Assembly (NCBI GenBank): GCA_035222895.1
Contig: JAVYIG010000172.1
Span: 434,001 to 498,000 of the forward strand
DNA length: 64,000 nt
Direction of reading: 5' to 3'
Source of the DNA: Strongylocentrotus droebachiensis
Taxonomy: Eukaryota; Echinodermata; Echinoidea; Camarodonta; Strongylocentrotidae
This document shows, piece after piece, positions 51,001 through 53,754 of this stretch (the stretch's first letter is position 1; each line of letters opens with the position of its first letter). Made by a program: the position numbers and the translations under genes. The notes under the pieces are model-generated. The model saw nothing but the letters and a program-made list of their open reading frames with translations. It was not told the origin of the DNA and made no database searches.

Positions 51001-52015
51001 TTCATACAAGTTTTGTTTGAATCCGAGAGAGTTCATTTGTCCTTTTATTACCAGAATTGGAGATTGCCTTAACATCTGTATTCTAGGAACAAACATTTTT
51101 AGGCGGAAGGGCAATTGGTAGACTGCCCCGGACATAGTCAATTTCCCTGGGGGTGTTCCATGTATGTCACCAGGATATACAAACCAAACTACAAAAGGAA
51201 GTCCATCGTAATCTTCCAGGTCAAACATGATTACAGCCTATAGATTACAAAGTCTTCTAAACTATTTCATTCAGAAAAGACAATGAGACAAACATCTATC
51301 GATAAGTGAGGTATTGACATTACTTTTCTTGGCATGTGAATCTGTAAAAAACTTTTCCTTTAAACAAAGCAAAGTGCAATAAACAAAATATTCATGTAAT
51401 TAACAAACAAACAGTTAATTTAATAATAACAGAAGCTTAATTTATAAACTGTGTAGGATCAGGTCGCTATTGCACAAAAAGAATACAACCTTTGTCACAT
51501 TGTTAAACCACAAACAAGAATTTAATTGGAATTGTTGAAATTATGGGGCCAGTGTCATTTCTCAGACAATTGAACTTGATTATAATTAGCATTTGATAGT
51601 GTACTCCATTCAGTTCAATAAAACAGAATGGCCCATTTACAAAATGATGGTCATCCATTGAGCCATATTCTGGTGGACAAAGAAAAAAGGGGGCTGAGGA
51701 AAAACCAAAAAAATATCCAATAATTTATAATAACAATTTGTAGCCTTGATCCCTGACCATACAATATTTGTCATTTGGGGGGGGGGGGGGGGGAGAATTC
51801 TGGATATGCCAATGACTTACCAATGATGCGACTGCTGTAGGGTCTAGATGTGAGAGGAGCTCTTGGGCAATCTCTGTGTACTGCTCTTGGTTGAGAGCAC
51901 ATAGTTCTCGGTTGGTCTTGGCTCTGAGTTCTGGATCTTCGATACCAAACAGGTTCCCCACCCCCCCTAATTCACAAGCAAGCTCCAGGGTGGAAGGATC
52001 AGTCAAGGCGAAGAT
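2503..52015 (-). CDS. ABCA1: ABC subfamily A lipid transporter, ABCA1/ABCA4/ABCA7-like, 47 coding exons, 5' end missing
   Basis: Joined exons encode 2,481 residues plus a stop. The total of 7,446 bases is divisible by three and every junction keeps phase. Order: ectodomain 1 (residues about 1-588), membrane bundle 1 (588-846), NBD1 (847-1115), linker (1116-1406), TM7 and ectodomain 2 (1407-1745), membrane bundle 2 (1746-1978), NBD2 (1979-2235), regulatory region 2 (2236-2356), tail (2357-2481). NBD1 has [30 protein letters not shown] and [12 protein letters not shown]2 has [28 protein letters not shown] and LTSHS. Family members export or flip phospholipid, sterol or retinoid lipids across membranes using ATP. 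ABCA1 loads apolipoproteins, but the substrate here is unknown. The start codon and TM1 are absent. Human ABCA1 is 2,261 residues, so this protein is larger, mainly in the ectodomain, linker and tail. ABCA2 is the main alternative name. The subfamily is certain; the one-to-one orthologue is not. Confidence 0.93.
3373..3490 (-). CDS. ABCA1: exon 46: VFINFA motif
   Basis: Starts [26 protein letters not shown] corresponds to the C-terminal VFVNFA motif that ABCA1 needs for lipid efflux (established for ABCA1; its role here is inferred). Leaves in phase 1 at a GTGAGA donor. Confidence 0.95.
3740..4766. mobile_element. 1.0-kb element with CAGAGCTGCCAA ends and 6-bp target duplication
   Basis: Left end CAGAGCTGCCAA, right end TTGGCAGCTCTG, with AGAATG on both sides (3734-3739, 4767-4772). 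The interior has long A-runs near 3919-3970 and no recognisable protein. It shares end type and duplication length with 25854-27442 and 32819-33338. Confidence 0.85.
4782..4805. repeat. poly-G run
   Basis: About 24 consecutive G just outside the 3740-4766 element. Similar G or C runs occur at 48071, 50247, 51778 and 61233. Confidence 0.9.
4870..5135. repeat. SINE-like dispersed repeat
   Basis: Shares CTCTCCACCCAGGTG, AGGGAGTGGAGAA, TGACCGGGGT and AAAGCGCTTTA blocks with 25685-25853/27443-27560 and 52095-52265. Several copies at different divergence and a TATTA-rich tail suggest a SINE. Confidence 0.7.
5237..5480 (-). CDS. ABCA1: exon 45: regulatory domain 2
   Basis: [51 protein letters not shown]. 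It forms the R2 domain. [13 protein letters not shown] runs into VFINFA of exon 46. Confidence 0.97.
6003..6095 (-). CDS. ABCA1: exon 44: end of NBD2
   Basis: [31 protein letters not shown]. [17 protein letters not shown] and HLKN[RK]FGDGY (with exon 45) are near-invariant in the ABCA1 group. Confidence 0.98.
6540..6593 (-). pseudogene. partial copy of exon 43 (NBD2 D-loop region)
   Basis: Fifty-four bases match 6852-6905, the MDPKSRRFL...SIVK part of exon 43. The frame is open. All five differences are at third codon positions: four are silent and one changes W to C. The copy then jumps straight to the same GTATTATA donor sequence as the real exon, missing 32 coding bases. It is too short to replace exon 43. 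Confidence 0.85.
6595..6795 (+). repeat. dispersed repeat next to a duplicated exon fragment
   Basis: Starts GCTACCAAAGCTCTTTA directly after the exon-43 copy (6540-6593) and ends AATTAAGGTGTAAT just before the real exon 43. Inverse copy at 1544-1740. Confidence 0.8.
6819..6922 (-). CDS. ABCA1: exon 43: NBD2 Walker B aspartate, D-loop, start of H-loop
   Basis: [19 protein letters not shown], then [12 protein letters not shown] (serine split with exon 44). Catalytic glutamate and switch histidine are present. An open-frame partial copy lies at 6540-6593. Confidence 0.98.
7000..7085 (+). repeat. tRNA-derived SINE remnant
   Basis: CGCAGTGGTACACTGAC resembles an A box and TAGGTTCAAATC a B box at about tRNA spacing. 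There is no complete cloverleaf, so this is a remnant rather than a tRNA gene. Confidence 0.4.
7392..7526 (-). CDS. ABCA1: exon 42: NBD2 signature and Walker B strand
   Basis: Forty-five codons, phase 0-0: [45 protein letters not shown] is the usual non-canonical signature of NBD2 in this group. The exon ends just before the Walker B aspartate. Confidence 0.98.
8013..8261 (-). CDS. ABCA1: exon 41: NBD2 Walker A and Q-loop
   Basis: Eighty-three codons, phase 0-0: [20 protein letters not shown] through [20 protein letters not shown] to EEEVPK. The P-loop lysine and Q-loop glutamine are intact. Confidence 0.98.
8589..8657 (-). CDS. ABCA1: exon 40: NBD2 A-loop strand
   Basis: Twenty-three codons, phase 0-0: [20 protein letters not shown] and KGE. 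It sits between the A-loop tyrosine (KVY) and the P-loop exon. Confidence 0.95.
8685..8708. repeat. (GA)n microsatellite
   Basis: Uninterrupted AG dinucleotides inside the intron just upstream (transcript sense) of exon 40. Confidence 0.95.
9235..9355 (-). CDS. ABCA1: exon 39: linker and start of NBD2
   Basis: [39 protein letters not shown]. The DEDVxxERQRxL motif precedes NBD2 throughout the subfamily. Confidence 0.96.
9590..9755 (+). repeat. tRNA-derived SINE-like repeat
   Basis: Contains CTCGAGTTCGAAACC, a good B box, followed by a GTGTCCTTTGGTAAGGCATTAATCC body typical of animal SINEs, and a T-run at the end. Confidence 0.5.
9900..10026 (-). CDS. ABCA1: exon 38: last transmembrane helix
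   Basis: [19 protein letters not shown], then the hydrophobic [19 protein letters not shown]. xGxNLFAxxxEGxVFF and YRFFIxPR follow the ABCA1 pattern. Confidence 0.97.
10481..10607 (-). CDS. ABCA1: exon 37: TM11-TM12 region
   Basis: [38 protein letters not shown]. The FLxFPxxCLGRGLxDM motif is diagnostic for the ABCA1 group. Confidence 0.97.
10670..10992. repeat. dispersed repeat, direct copy at 45240-45555
   Basis: Both copies contain ATTGGAAATC, ATAACACTACAGTC, GGGAAAATGAGTAT and AGGGCTTCAATATTACACCATATCAC in the same order, with moderate divergence. No coding potential. Confidence 0.8.
10993..11028. other. perfect 36-bp palindrome
   Basis: An 18-base arm starting CCAGGGAGATG is followed at once by its exact reverse complement, with no spacer. 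It lies at the edge of the 10670-10992 repeat. Confidence 0.95.
11618..11664. repeat. (CT)n microsatellite
   Basis: Near-perfect CT dinucleotides with a few interruptions. Confidence 0.9.
11774..12582. repeat. left terminal inverted repeat with three internal 184-bp units
   Basis: Pairs with 15192-15992. It contains three tandem diverged units starting near 11901, 12085 and 12269. Each carries an AAATGGCGCCCAAAATGGC-like palindromic box, then TTTAAATGTCTAAATATATG and AACACACAAGTAGC. Subterminal tandem arrays like this are often transposase-binding sites (inference). A CA microsatellite lies at about 12441-12470. Confidence 0.88.
12786..15124 (+). pseudogene. broken element-encoded gene, FEN1/PIN-like nuclease candidate
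   Basis: Conserved-looking protein segments run in order but in shifting frames, so the gene is dead. Segments seen: [15 protein letters not shown] and [12 protein letters not shown] [11 protein letters not shown] (12900-13000), [20 protein letters not shown] (13030-13090), [18 protein letters not shown] (13616 on), [19 protein letters not shown] (14420-14480), [15 protein letters not shown] (14690-14740), [18 protein letters not shown] (14860-14920). The FDG...K...R, acidic TDTD and GCDTVSAI...GxRK series parallels the FEN1/XPG nuclease order (FDG, D-x-D, GxD...I.GIGxK). That assignment is inference. I recall similar multi-copy uncharacterised proteins in invertebrates but cannot name the family. 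There are at least five frameshifts and stops. Confidence 0.65.
15192..15992. repeat. right terminal inverted repeat
   Basis: Reverse complement of 11774-12582 with modest divergence, including the matching subterminal units and a GT microsatellite near 15310. Confidence 0.88.
16128..16278 (-). CDS. ABCA1: exon 36: TM10-TM11
   Basis: [42 protein letters not shown]. WxITPxxYPASFVF and PSTAY are conserved in ABCA1. The next intron (10608-16127) holds the 4.2-kb inverted-repeat element. Confidence 0.97.
16523..16628. repeat. short MITE with GGGCCCTGTAACACAAAGCTTA ends
   Basis: About 106 bases with imperfect inverted ends (TAAGCTTTGTATTGGAGCCC at right) and internal ATCAATT/AATTGAT symmetry. 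Intronic, non-coding. Confidence 0.65.
16954..17069 (-). CDS. ABCA1: exon 35: TM9-TM10
   Basis: [17 protein letters not shown] and ILLLVLYG, matching NYxVPA...LLLLYGW. Two-base donor phase is completed by exon 36. Confidence 0.97.
17760..17937 (-). CDS. ABCA1: exon 34: TM8 and coupling loop
   Basis: A hydrophobic run ending [20 protein letters not shown], then [20 protein letters not shown] and [15 protein letters not shown] and SKAKHLQxxSG are subfamily signatures. Confidence 0.98.
18415..18584 (-). CDS. ABCA1: exon 33: ectodomain 2, conserved core
   Basis: [42 protein letters not shown]. The NxGWHAxPxxxNxxNNxxLRA and GITxxNHP blocks are among the most conserved ectodomain segments of the subfamily. 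Confidence 0.97.
19062..19139 (-). CDS. ABCA1: exon 32: ectodomain 2
   Basis: Twenty-six codons, phase 0-0, [14 protein letters not shown] to PSNVK. The NVKVW junction with exon 33 matches the ABCA1 NVKVWFNN block. Confidence 0.92.
19432..19795. repeat. tandem duplication of about 190 bp in an intron
   Basis: CTTGCTAGCCTTTCNCTCA...AATTACTACAATTACAT...ATGATCTACACAAAA(A/G)CAGACATNNTTTTTCTGATTTA occurs twice in direct order just downstream (transcript sense) of exon 31. The copies have diverged by indels. Confidence 0.8.
19800..19929 (-). CDS. ABCA1: exon 31: ectodomain 2
   Basis: [18 protein letters not shown] through EGDPNR, with the R-[YF]-GG motif at the exon 30/31 junction seen in ABCA1 (RYGGFS). 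One NIS sequon. GTGAGT donor. Confidence 0.93.
19963..19982. repeat. (TG)n microsatellite
   Basis: Ten TG dinucleotides about 35 bases upstream (transcript sense) of exon 31. Confidence 0.9.
20746..21003 (-). CDS. ABCA1: exon 30: ectodomain 2 with cysteine cluster
   Basis: [49 protein letters not shown]. The CTC...C cluster corresponds to the paired cysteines of ectodomain 2, and three sequons (NLT, NMT, NVS) fit glycosylation. Confidence 0.94.
21124..21247 (-). pseudogene. two decayed copies of the donor end of exon 29
   Basis: ACTCATCCAATATCAGAGTTGGACATACA (about 21213-21247) and CACACCCAATATCTAAGTTGGAAACA (about 21124-21150) copy the real edge at 21304-21340. In the nearer copy the donor reads AT instead of GT, so it is not spliced at that point. 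Unit spacing is about 90 bases. Confidence 0.65.
21311..21537 (-). CDS. ABCA1: exon 29: TM7 and start of ectodomain 2
   Basis: [20 protein letters not shown] is TM7. It is followed by [15 protein letters not shown] and CMPNSDIG of ectodomain 2. Decayed copies of its donor end occur at about 21124 and 21213. Confidence 0.95.
22139..22293 (-). CDS. ABCA1: exon 28: pre-TM7 amphipathic region
   Basis: [15 protein letters not shown], then [20 protein letters not shown] and KKGFLAQ. The QFxALxxKRFxxxRRSKKGxxAQ block precedes TM7 in all full-size subfamily A members. Confidence 0.95.
22294..23731. other. intron 27, nothing recognised
   Basis: AT-rich. Short open frames here lack family similarity and compatible splice sites. 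Confidence 0.6.
23732..23851 (-). CDS. ABCA1: exon 27: linker, second copy of the duplicated exon
   Basis: [13 protein letters not shown] through [15 protein letters not shown], 120 bases, phase 1-1, GTAGG donor. It shares NSS and KGH(S/A)RQVSFSQ with exon 26. Inclusion of both, either or neither keeps the frame. Confidence 0.8.
24383..24499 (-). CDS. ABCA1: exon 26: linker, first copy of a duplicated exon
   Basis: [12 protein letters not shown] through [13 protein letters not shown], 117 bases, phase 1-1. The acceptor was chosen at 24500-24501 because it alone keeps the upstream phase. A nearby AG would shift the frame. RQVS is a basophilic-kinase-like motif. Paralogous to exon 27. Confidence 0.78.
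25043..25183 (-). CDS. ABCA1: exon 25: acidic linker, symmetric phase 1-1
   Basis: [16 protein letters not shown], an acidic [10 protein letters not shown] stretch and EPMQNQK. Length 141 bases with phase 1 at both ends, so it could be skipped without shifting frame. Weak similarity outside the clade; splice sites and phase support it. Confidence 0.8.
25316..25665. repeat. (ATC)n-rich microsatellite tract
   Basis: Long runs of CAT/ATC triplets, densest at about 25575-25665. Open frames through it (poly-H or poly-D) are artefacts of the triplet. Confidence 0.9.
25451..25538 (-). pseudogene. partial copy of exon 24
   Basis: About 88 bases match the 3' part of exon 24 ([11 protein letters not shown]...LLAND region) at about 80 percent. 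The homologous frame reads [18 protein letters not shown] and is open, but neither end gives splice phases compatible with exons 24 and 25. Next to a CAT-repeat tract. Confidence 0.72.
25685..25853. repeat. SINE-like repeat, left part, split by an insertion
   Basis: Same family as 4870-5135. Its remainder continues at 27443-27560 after the 1.6-kb element, sharing the duplicated GAATAC. Confidence 0.75.
26048..26422. repeat. perfect 142-bp fold-back with 91-bp spacer
   Basis: Arms 26048-26189 and 26281-26422 are exact inverses as far as I can read them. They contain the transposase zinc-finger segment. It would form a long hairpin. Confidence 0.85.
26422..26816. repeat. about 395-bp repeat, near-identical direct copy at 31805-32198
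   Basis: Runs from ATATATTGGCCAAAAATGC to GAGCGTAATTTTCATTTG. It differs from the other copy at only a few positions, so one is a recent insertion or a conversion product. Confidence 0.88.
27570..27768 (-). CDS. ABCA1: exon 24: linker with basic and serine-rich segments
   Basis: [10 protein letters not shown] completes LEEVFL. It is followed by a basic [18 protein letters not shown] stretch and [20 protein letters not shown] is a plausible phosphorylation region (inference). Leaves in phase 1. A decayed partial copy is at 25451-25538. Confidence 0.92.
28386..28603 (-). CDS. ABCA1: exon 23: regulatory domain 1
   Basis: [35 protein letters not shown]-like [20 protein letters not shown] and DTSLEE. 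The alpha/beta fold ending SSYGxSDTxLEEVF after NBD1 is the R1 domain of subfamily A. Confidence 0.95.
28604..29026. other. intron 22, nothing recognised
   Basis: AT-rich intronic sequence without repeats or open frames of note. Confidence 0.6.
29027..29105 (-). CDS. ABCA1: exon 22: acidic linker
   Basis: Twenty-six codons ([18 protein letters not shown] to GDVP) plus one base that makes aspartate with the next exon. Supported mainly by splice sites and phase. Confidence 0.85.
29624..29838 (-). CDS. ABCA1: exon 21: NBD1 H-loop and start of linker
   Basis: [20 protein letters not shown], then [20 protein letters not shown], then a polar linker with [13 protein letters not shown]. The switch histidine is present. 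RSRSMD is a possible basophilic-kinase site (inference). Confidence 0.97.
30375..30512 (-). CDS. ABCA1: exon 20: NBD1 signature and Walker B
   Basis: [13 protein letters not shown], then [18 protein letters not shown]. The Walker B aspartate, catalytic glutamate and D-loop are all present. KRKLS after GGM is closer to ABCA2 than to ABCA1 (QRKLS). Confidence 0.98.
30938..31077 (-). CDS. ABCA1: exon 19: NBD1 helical subdomain and start of signature
   Basis: [16 protein letters not shown] through DEYSANLS. The exon ends inside the LSGG signature, which the next exon completes. Confidence 0.97.
31513..31644 (-). CDS. ABCA1: exon 18: NBD1 Q-loop
   Basis: [20 protein letters not shown] through [13 protein letters not shown]. 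The CPQHN Q-loop contacts the membrane domain and magnesium in family structures. Confidence 0.98.
31805..32198. repeat. about 395-bp repeat inserted in a SINE-like sequence
   Basis: Near-identical to 26422-26816. Flanks (TATAGCGCATTTCACAATATG on the left, GGAAAGCGCTTAG...AGCGCTATATAAATCTTAGATATTATTATTATTAT on the right) look like one SINE split by it. Confidence 0.85.
32411..32591 (-). CDS. ABCA1: exon 17: NBD1 Walker A
   Basis: Acidic linker, [15 protein letters not shown] (A-loop region), [20 protein letters not shown]. The P-loop lysine and following threonines are intact, so ATP binding at site 1 is expected. Confidence 0.98.
32819..33338. mobile_element. 520-bp MITE with CAGAGATGCCAAC ends and 6-bp target duplication
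   Basis: Perfect 13-base inverted ends (GTTGGCATCTCTG at right), flanked by TAATTG (32813-32818, 33339-33344). A GC-rich block near the left end contains three hairpins in a row. Near the right is a long A-run followed by a T-run (33192-33252). Confidence 0.9.
32877..32955. other. cluster of three GC-rich hairpins
   Basis: ATGTGCGC-gta-GCGCACAT (32877-32895), CCCGTACGGG (32916-32925) and CCAGGGCCC-gcctta-GGGCCCTGG (32932-32955) are perfect. They stand out from the AT-rich surroundings inside the MITE. Confidence 0.85.
33724..33846 (-). CDS. ABCA1: exon 16: link from TM6 to NBD1
   Basis: [19 protein letters not shown], then a polar linker ending RFRG. The GQYGxPRPxYFPxxxSYW block is typical of ABCA1/ABCA4. 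Confidence 0.95.
33885..34015. repeat. second copy of the 34638-34786 MITE family
   Basis: GTTTCATAAAACTTGTGATAAATGACAAGTTACAATAACTGTTATAAGCTACTGAAATC-type sequence, same order and orientation, diverged and lacking a clear right end. Confidence 0.75.
34299..34506 (-). CDS. ABCA1: exon 15: TM5-TM6 loop and TM6
   Basis: [22 protein letters not shown] and a final hydrophobic helix ending WYIEAVMPG. AFGxG, GVQW and TWYIEAVxPG are conserved in ABCA1. A split, decayed copy lies upstream at 34563-34855. Confidence 0.96.
34563..34855 (-). pseudogene. decayed copy of exon 15, split by a MITE
   Basis: 34787-34855 matches the start of exon 15 (LLNTIAFGY region) and 34563-34637 matches the GVQW...SPLN region. 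Between them is a MITE. The acceptor AG is lost (CTG instead of CAG) and several residues differ. Confidence 0.8.
34638..34786. mobile_element. MITE with GGGTCCTGTTTCATGAAAC ends
   Basis: Inverted ends GGGTCCTGTTTCATGAAAC and GTTTTATGAAACAGGGACC. The interior TGACAAGTTACAATA...GTTATAAGCTACTGAAAT and ATTGGCTG...GAGCAAATTT is shared with 33885-34015. It interrupts the exon 15 copy. Confidence 0.82.
35300..35521 (-). CDS. ABCA1: exon 14: TM4-TM5
   Basis: Seventy-four codons, phase 0-0. Two long hydrophobic stretches are separated by [15 protein letters not shown], matching the family's FSRANLAAACGG. It precedes exon 15 with no phase change. Confidence 0.96.
35640..36090. repeat. (ATC)n microsatellite between exons 13 and 14
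   Basis: Dense CAT/ATC triplets, longest at about 35936-36060. They produce long spurious poly-D, poly-M and poly-H frames. Confidence 0.95.
36123..36345 (-). CDS. ABCA1: exon 13: TM2-TM3
   Basis: Two hydrophobic helices ([15 protein letters not shown] and [17 protein letters not shown]) flank the cytoplasmic coupling loop [20 protein letters not shown], a hallmark of subfamily A. Confidence 0.97.
36865..37041 (-). CDS. ABCA1: exon 12: end of ectodomain 1
   Basis: YWTPGPRKN, then [18 protein letters not shown] and [10 protein letters not shown] leading into TM2. The YWxPGPR, QDxxEQAII and YPCY blocks are diagnostic of the ABCA1 group. Confidence 0.96.
37635..37752 (-). CDS. ABCA1: exon 11: ectodomain 1
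   Basis: [15 protein letters not shown] through [19 protein letters not shown]. The YKIRMD motif is shared with ABCA1/ABCA4. Two-base phase at both ends. Confidence 0.95.
38437..39736 (-). mobile_element. 1.3-kb element with TGTGACCCGGCACCACAAAACC inverted ends and a gene-like interior
   Basis: Left TATGTGACCCGGCACCACAA and right inverse GTGGTGCCGGGTCACATA, with TA-rich edges. On the minus strand an 89-codon frame starts at 39241 ([11 protein letters not shown], then [16 protein letters not shown] and [12 protein letters not shown]). It is GC-richer than its surroundings and preceded by a CCAAT box (ATTGGTCC near 39410). I do not recognise the protein. It could be the first exon of an element gene or a captured host fragment. 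Confidence 0.7.
39950..40070. repeat. three-copy tandem repeat
   Basis: TTTGGGATTAGGTGAGGTGTAAAA followed by NGCTNCTCT occurs three times with spacing of about 50 bases. Confidence 0.9.
40500..40593 (-). CDS. ABCA1: exon 10: ectodomain 1, membrane-proximal
   Basis: [10 protein letters not shown] through ENYTFWA, leaving in phase 1. The FWAG junction with the next exon (FWA|GIVF) is the conserved FWAGIVF of ABCA1. The leading cysteine corresponds to a conserved ectodomain cysteine. Confidence 0.94.
41059..41253. repeat. Tigger-like MITE
   Basis: Right end is the inverse of CAGTGAAACCTGTCTATAAAGACCACC. The left end carries TCAAACCTG and ACAAAGACCACC. CAGT-starting ends resemble pogo/Tigger elements (inference). 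Confidence 0.6.
41283..41561 (-). CDS. ABCA1: exon 9: ectodomain 1, variable proline-rich loop
   Basis: Ninety-three codons, phase 0-0. The middle (residues about 388-425 of the partial protein) is rich in P, L and N and looks like a variable loop. Sequons NRS, NNS, NDT and NTT cluster here, as expected for a glycosylated ectodomain. Confidence 0.9.
41938..42015 (-). CDS. ABCA1: exon 8: ectodomain 1
   Basis: Twenty-six codons ([14 protein letters not shown] to CIR), phase 0-0, an amphipathic helical stretch. ACAG acceptor and GTGAGT donor. Confidence 0.88.
42493..42677. repeat. dispersed repeat, direct copy at 43592-43762
   Basis: AAAGCCTATCTGCACTAGTTTGGCCAGGAGGGATTAGACCTCCCTG...GGGGACCATGGGGGACCAACG...AGGCATTGTT is shared. 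The copies differ by a small internal deletion. Confidence 0.88.
42738..43130 (+). repeat. tRNA-derived SINE
   Basis: Starts with TTGGCTCAGTCTGTAAAGTG (A box) and CATGGCTTCGAAGCCCC (B box), followed by a unique body and an AATAATAATA tail. Intact-looking polymerase III promoter, but a repeat rather than a tRNA gene. Confidence 0.75.
43287..43453 (-). CDS. ABCA1: exon 7: ectodomain 1
   Basis: Encodes [15 protein letters not shown] through [20 protein letters not shown]. The YTPxTxATRQxM core matches the conserved YTPDTPATRQVM block of ABCA1. Acceptor CAG at 43454-43456; donor is GTATT, weaker than its neighbours. Confidence 0.92.
43592..43762. repeat. dispersed repeat, direct copy of 42493-42677
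   Basis: Same order as the first copy. The two flank exon 7 and a SINE, so recombination between them would delete exon 7. Confidence 0.88.
44430..44667 (-). CDS. ABCA1: exon 6: ectodomain 1 with proline/glutamate-rich insert
   Basis: Starts [18 protein letters not shown] and passes a conserved-looking LICGDLPF. It then enters a low-complexity stretch rich in E, P and V ([18 protein letters not shown]) before PPLSG. It ends in phase 1 at a GTAGAG donor, and the last G joins the next exon to make glycine. The acidic proline-rich insert is longer than in vertebrate ABCA1 and partly explains the larger ectodomain. Confidence 0.86.
45000..45062 (-). CDS. ABCA1: exon 5: ectodomain 1
   Basis: Twenty-one codons ([14 protein letters not shown] to IMQE), phase 0-0, with CAG acceptor and GTAAG donor. 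Contains an NNS sequon. Short, but fixed by phase and splice sites. Confidence 0.82.
45240..45555. repeat. dispersed repeat, direct copy of 10670-10992
   Basis: Same block order as 10670-10992. TTTAAAG-like words near 45220 and 45593 (CCTTTAAA) may be its inverted ends. Confidence 0.75.
45663..45860 (-). CDS. ABCA1: exon 4: ectodomain 1
   Basis: Sixty-six codons, phase 0-0, from [20 protein letters not shown] to QKFIDW. Cysteines at CNET and LCNLT and two sequons (NET, NLT) fit a secreted-side domain. A decayed partial copy lies immediately upstream at 45949-46067. Confidence 0.88.
45949..46067 (-). pseudogene. decayed partial copy of exon 4
   Basis: About 119 bases match exon 4 from LQLLLQ to DISR ([15 protein letters not shown] in the copy). 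The acceptor AG has become AT and the donor half is missing. The flanking TTCAGAGAAAGCTGGTCAC is also repeated (45925-45945, 46127-46146), showing a tandem duplication of roughly 200 bases. Confidence 0.85.
46243..46761. mobile_element. element with TACTGTAAATCT ends interrupted by a LINE fragment
   Basis: Left TACTGTAAATCT(CC)GTGTATAAGGCGCAC, right inverse GTGCGCCTTATACACATAGATTTACAGTA. A second GTGTATAAGACGCACCCC near 46685 suggests the left part was copied or the LINE piece inserted inside. Confidence 0.75.
46310..46660 (-). pseudogene. LINE reverse transcriptase fragment
   Basis: Minus-strand translation gives [13 protein letters not shown] in one frame and then [20 protein letters not shown] in another. 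These match the conserved RT block (GVPQGSxLGPxLFxxYIND) of non-LTR retrotransposons. Frameshifted and truncated, without the catalytic aspartate pair. Confidence 0.85.
46762..49004. other. intron 3 distal part: GA-rich tract, no gene
   Basis: Includes GA-rich DNA at 47828-48150, a G-run at 48071-48085 and a CT tract at 48806-48900. No exon signature seen. Confidence 0.65.
49005..49129 (-). CDS. ABCA1: exon 3: ectodomain 1
   Basis: Begins with two bases completing a glycine, then [20 protein letters not shown] and on to TPINPRE, with a GTGAGT donor. It carries one NVT glycosylation sequon. Open only in this frame and phase-compatible with both neighbours. Confidence 0.85.
49130..50539. other. 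intron 2, no gene
   Basis: AT-rich. A G-run lies at about 50247-50270. The AATTTGGTTACATTATGAATATGGCCC (near 50005) and CGTAATGTAACCAAATTTAATG (near 49715) segments form a loose inverted pair, possibly a MITE. Confidence 0.5.
50540..50570 (-). CDS. ABCA1: exon 2: 31-bp serine-rich microexon
   Basis: Encodes [10 protein letters not shown] plus the first base of a glycine codon completed by the next exon. A clear CAG acceptor (50571-50573) and GTAAG donor flank it, and both phases match the neighbours. It enters in phase 0 and leaves in phase 1, so skipping it would shift the frame. Very small, so confidence rests on phase and splice sites. Confidence 0.7.
50571..51820. other. intron 1, no supported exon
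   Basis: Contains a 96-codon open frame (51228-50938) without compatible splice phase, and a G-run at 51778-51793 directly beside the exon 1 donor region. Confidence 0.55.
51821..52015 (-). CDS. ABCA1: exon 1 of 47 in window: ectodomain 1
   Basis: Codes 65 residues, IFALTD... to ...DPTAVASL, phase 0 at both ends. AG acceptor at 52016-52017, GT donor at 51819-51820. [15 protein letters not shown] resembles the ELCGL-containing stretch of the ABCA1 ectodomain, so several coding exons, including TM1, must lie further upstream. This is the most 5' exon I can support. Confidence 0.85.
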
Positions 52016-52094
52016 CTAGGAGCAAATGGTAGAAAAAATACATAGTTGAAACATATATGTAATGGGTCATTCTGGCCACGTTTCCATAAAACTG

Positions 52095-52270
52095 GCTGGA
52101 ATTATGTCCCCCAGGAGGTGGAGAATGTGCATATTTTGTTTGGACGCAAGTCTGAATCCGATGACAGGGGACATAATACATGGACCGGTACGTACAGTAG
52201 ATGTGACACCCTCAGAAACATCGTGGAGCGCTACATGTATATAAACCCAGAATGCTATTATTATTATTAT
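52095..52270. repeat. SINE-like repeat
   Basis: CCCCAGGAGGTGGAGAATGTGCATA, AAGTCTGAATCCGATGACAGGGG, GGAGCGCTACATGTATATAAA and a TATTATTATTATTA tail: the same family as 4870-5135 and 25685-27560. Confidence 0.72.
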
Positions 52271-52346
52271 TAAAATGCCTTCTGCTTGTCCAACAGTCAT
52301 GTGGGTTTATTTACAAACATGTAATTTGCATTAAAATAAGAAGGAA

Positions 52347-52402
52347 AAAAAAAGAAAAAAAAAAGAAGAAAAAAAAAAGAAGAAAAAAAGAAGAAAAAAA
52401 GC
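52347..52402. repeat. A/G-rich microsatellite
   Basis: AAAAAGAAG-type repeats. Confidence 0.9.
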
Positions 52403-53754
52403 ATGGAAACAATACTATTTGCATTTATTTGCTAGATGAGTCATTCAATTTGATTTTATTTAATTTCAAACAAACAGGATGTAAAAGTGGGTATGCTTGG
52501 TAACAACTACATGTACATGTAATAAAGCATTTTTCAATTAACCCTCTAAAACAGTGTATTTCATCCTGATATGTTTTAAACCAATTTTTGTGTATATAAT
52601 TCTATCCAATATTCATTCCCAATATACACTTAAAAGGTAAAGATATACCGGTGTAGAAATTTGTGAAGGTTGCAATTATCTGTATGGTTACTGAACATGA
52701 TGTGCACGTCTCATTGTAACAGTTATTGTTCAGACAAGACTGCTCATGTACAGTGTATGCACCAATTAAAGCAAATTGAAACCAATTACTGAAACCCCTA
52801 GAGTGCTTCAAATTAATACAACACTAAATATTACATACACTATGGTAAATTACATGTAAAATTTTAAACAATGTAATACATCACCATTAATGAGACAGCA
52901 CTAAAGAAGGTACACTTTAATGGACCCTTCATGAGTTTATTGACATCATGAAACTGATGATTTATGTATGAGCCTTAACTCTCCGCATGGTAACCAGCCT
53001 CATTTAATGATGCATGACTGCCATCAACATACATCAATTTGTAAATTATTCATACAGATATCCCTTGTAAAATTGATGTTTATTGTGTCTTTGTCGTAAC
53101 TCAAGGAAGAATGGCCATTGTTGAATGCTTTAATTTAATTTTAAGCTTTAATATAATGTCACATTCTCAAGAAATAGAAATTGTGACAAATCAATTTTTA
53201 ACATACTTAAAAAATTACAAAACTTGGCAAGGGTATGAATAATTTAGTTGTTAACGGTACATGATAATTTAAATGGCATGGCTATTTGTAAAAACACAAA
53301 GGAGAGTTTTGAAGCAATGTGCTACAGGCCATCGAGCATGATCATCACCATACCCAACACAACAAATCTTTAACATAAAATGTAATGTATATTCGGGAGA
53401 ATCAGGACATATTGTATTGAGAGCAAAGAATAGAATTTGAAATAATTTTAAATCATCTGTTTCGAGCCGCAAGGGCTAAATTGTATCATTTTACACTAGA
53501 CACCTTTACAAGGGGTTAAGACCTAGCTTCTGGCTCCACACAGACAGTATGTAGTTTTCAATGATGATAACTACTTGAAACCGTTTAGGTTTCTAGTGGC
53601 TTCAGGTGAATTGTTTATTCTGGGAAAAGTGAAGTGTGCTAGCCTTTTTTTTATTCTTTTAATTCCTACGTGGAGTAATATTGTATAGTTACACTGTATA
53701 TCACATGAAAAGCCTTCATTACTTTAAAACAAGAAATGGTCAAAATCAAAACAA

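Noticed and set aside
50938..51228. 96-codon minus-strand frame starting [13 protein letters not shown]
   Set aside because: It looks protein-like at its start, but its only plausible splice sites give phases incompatible with exons 1 and 2, and I recognise no family.
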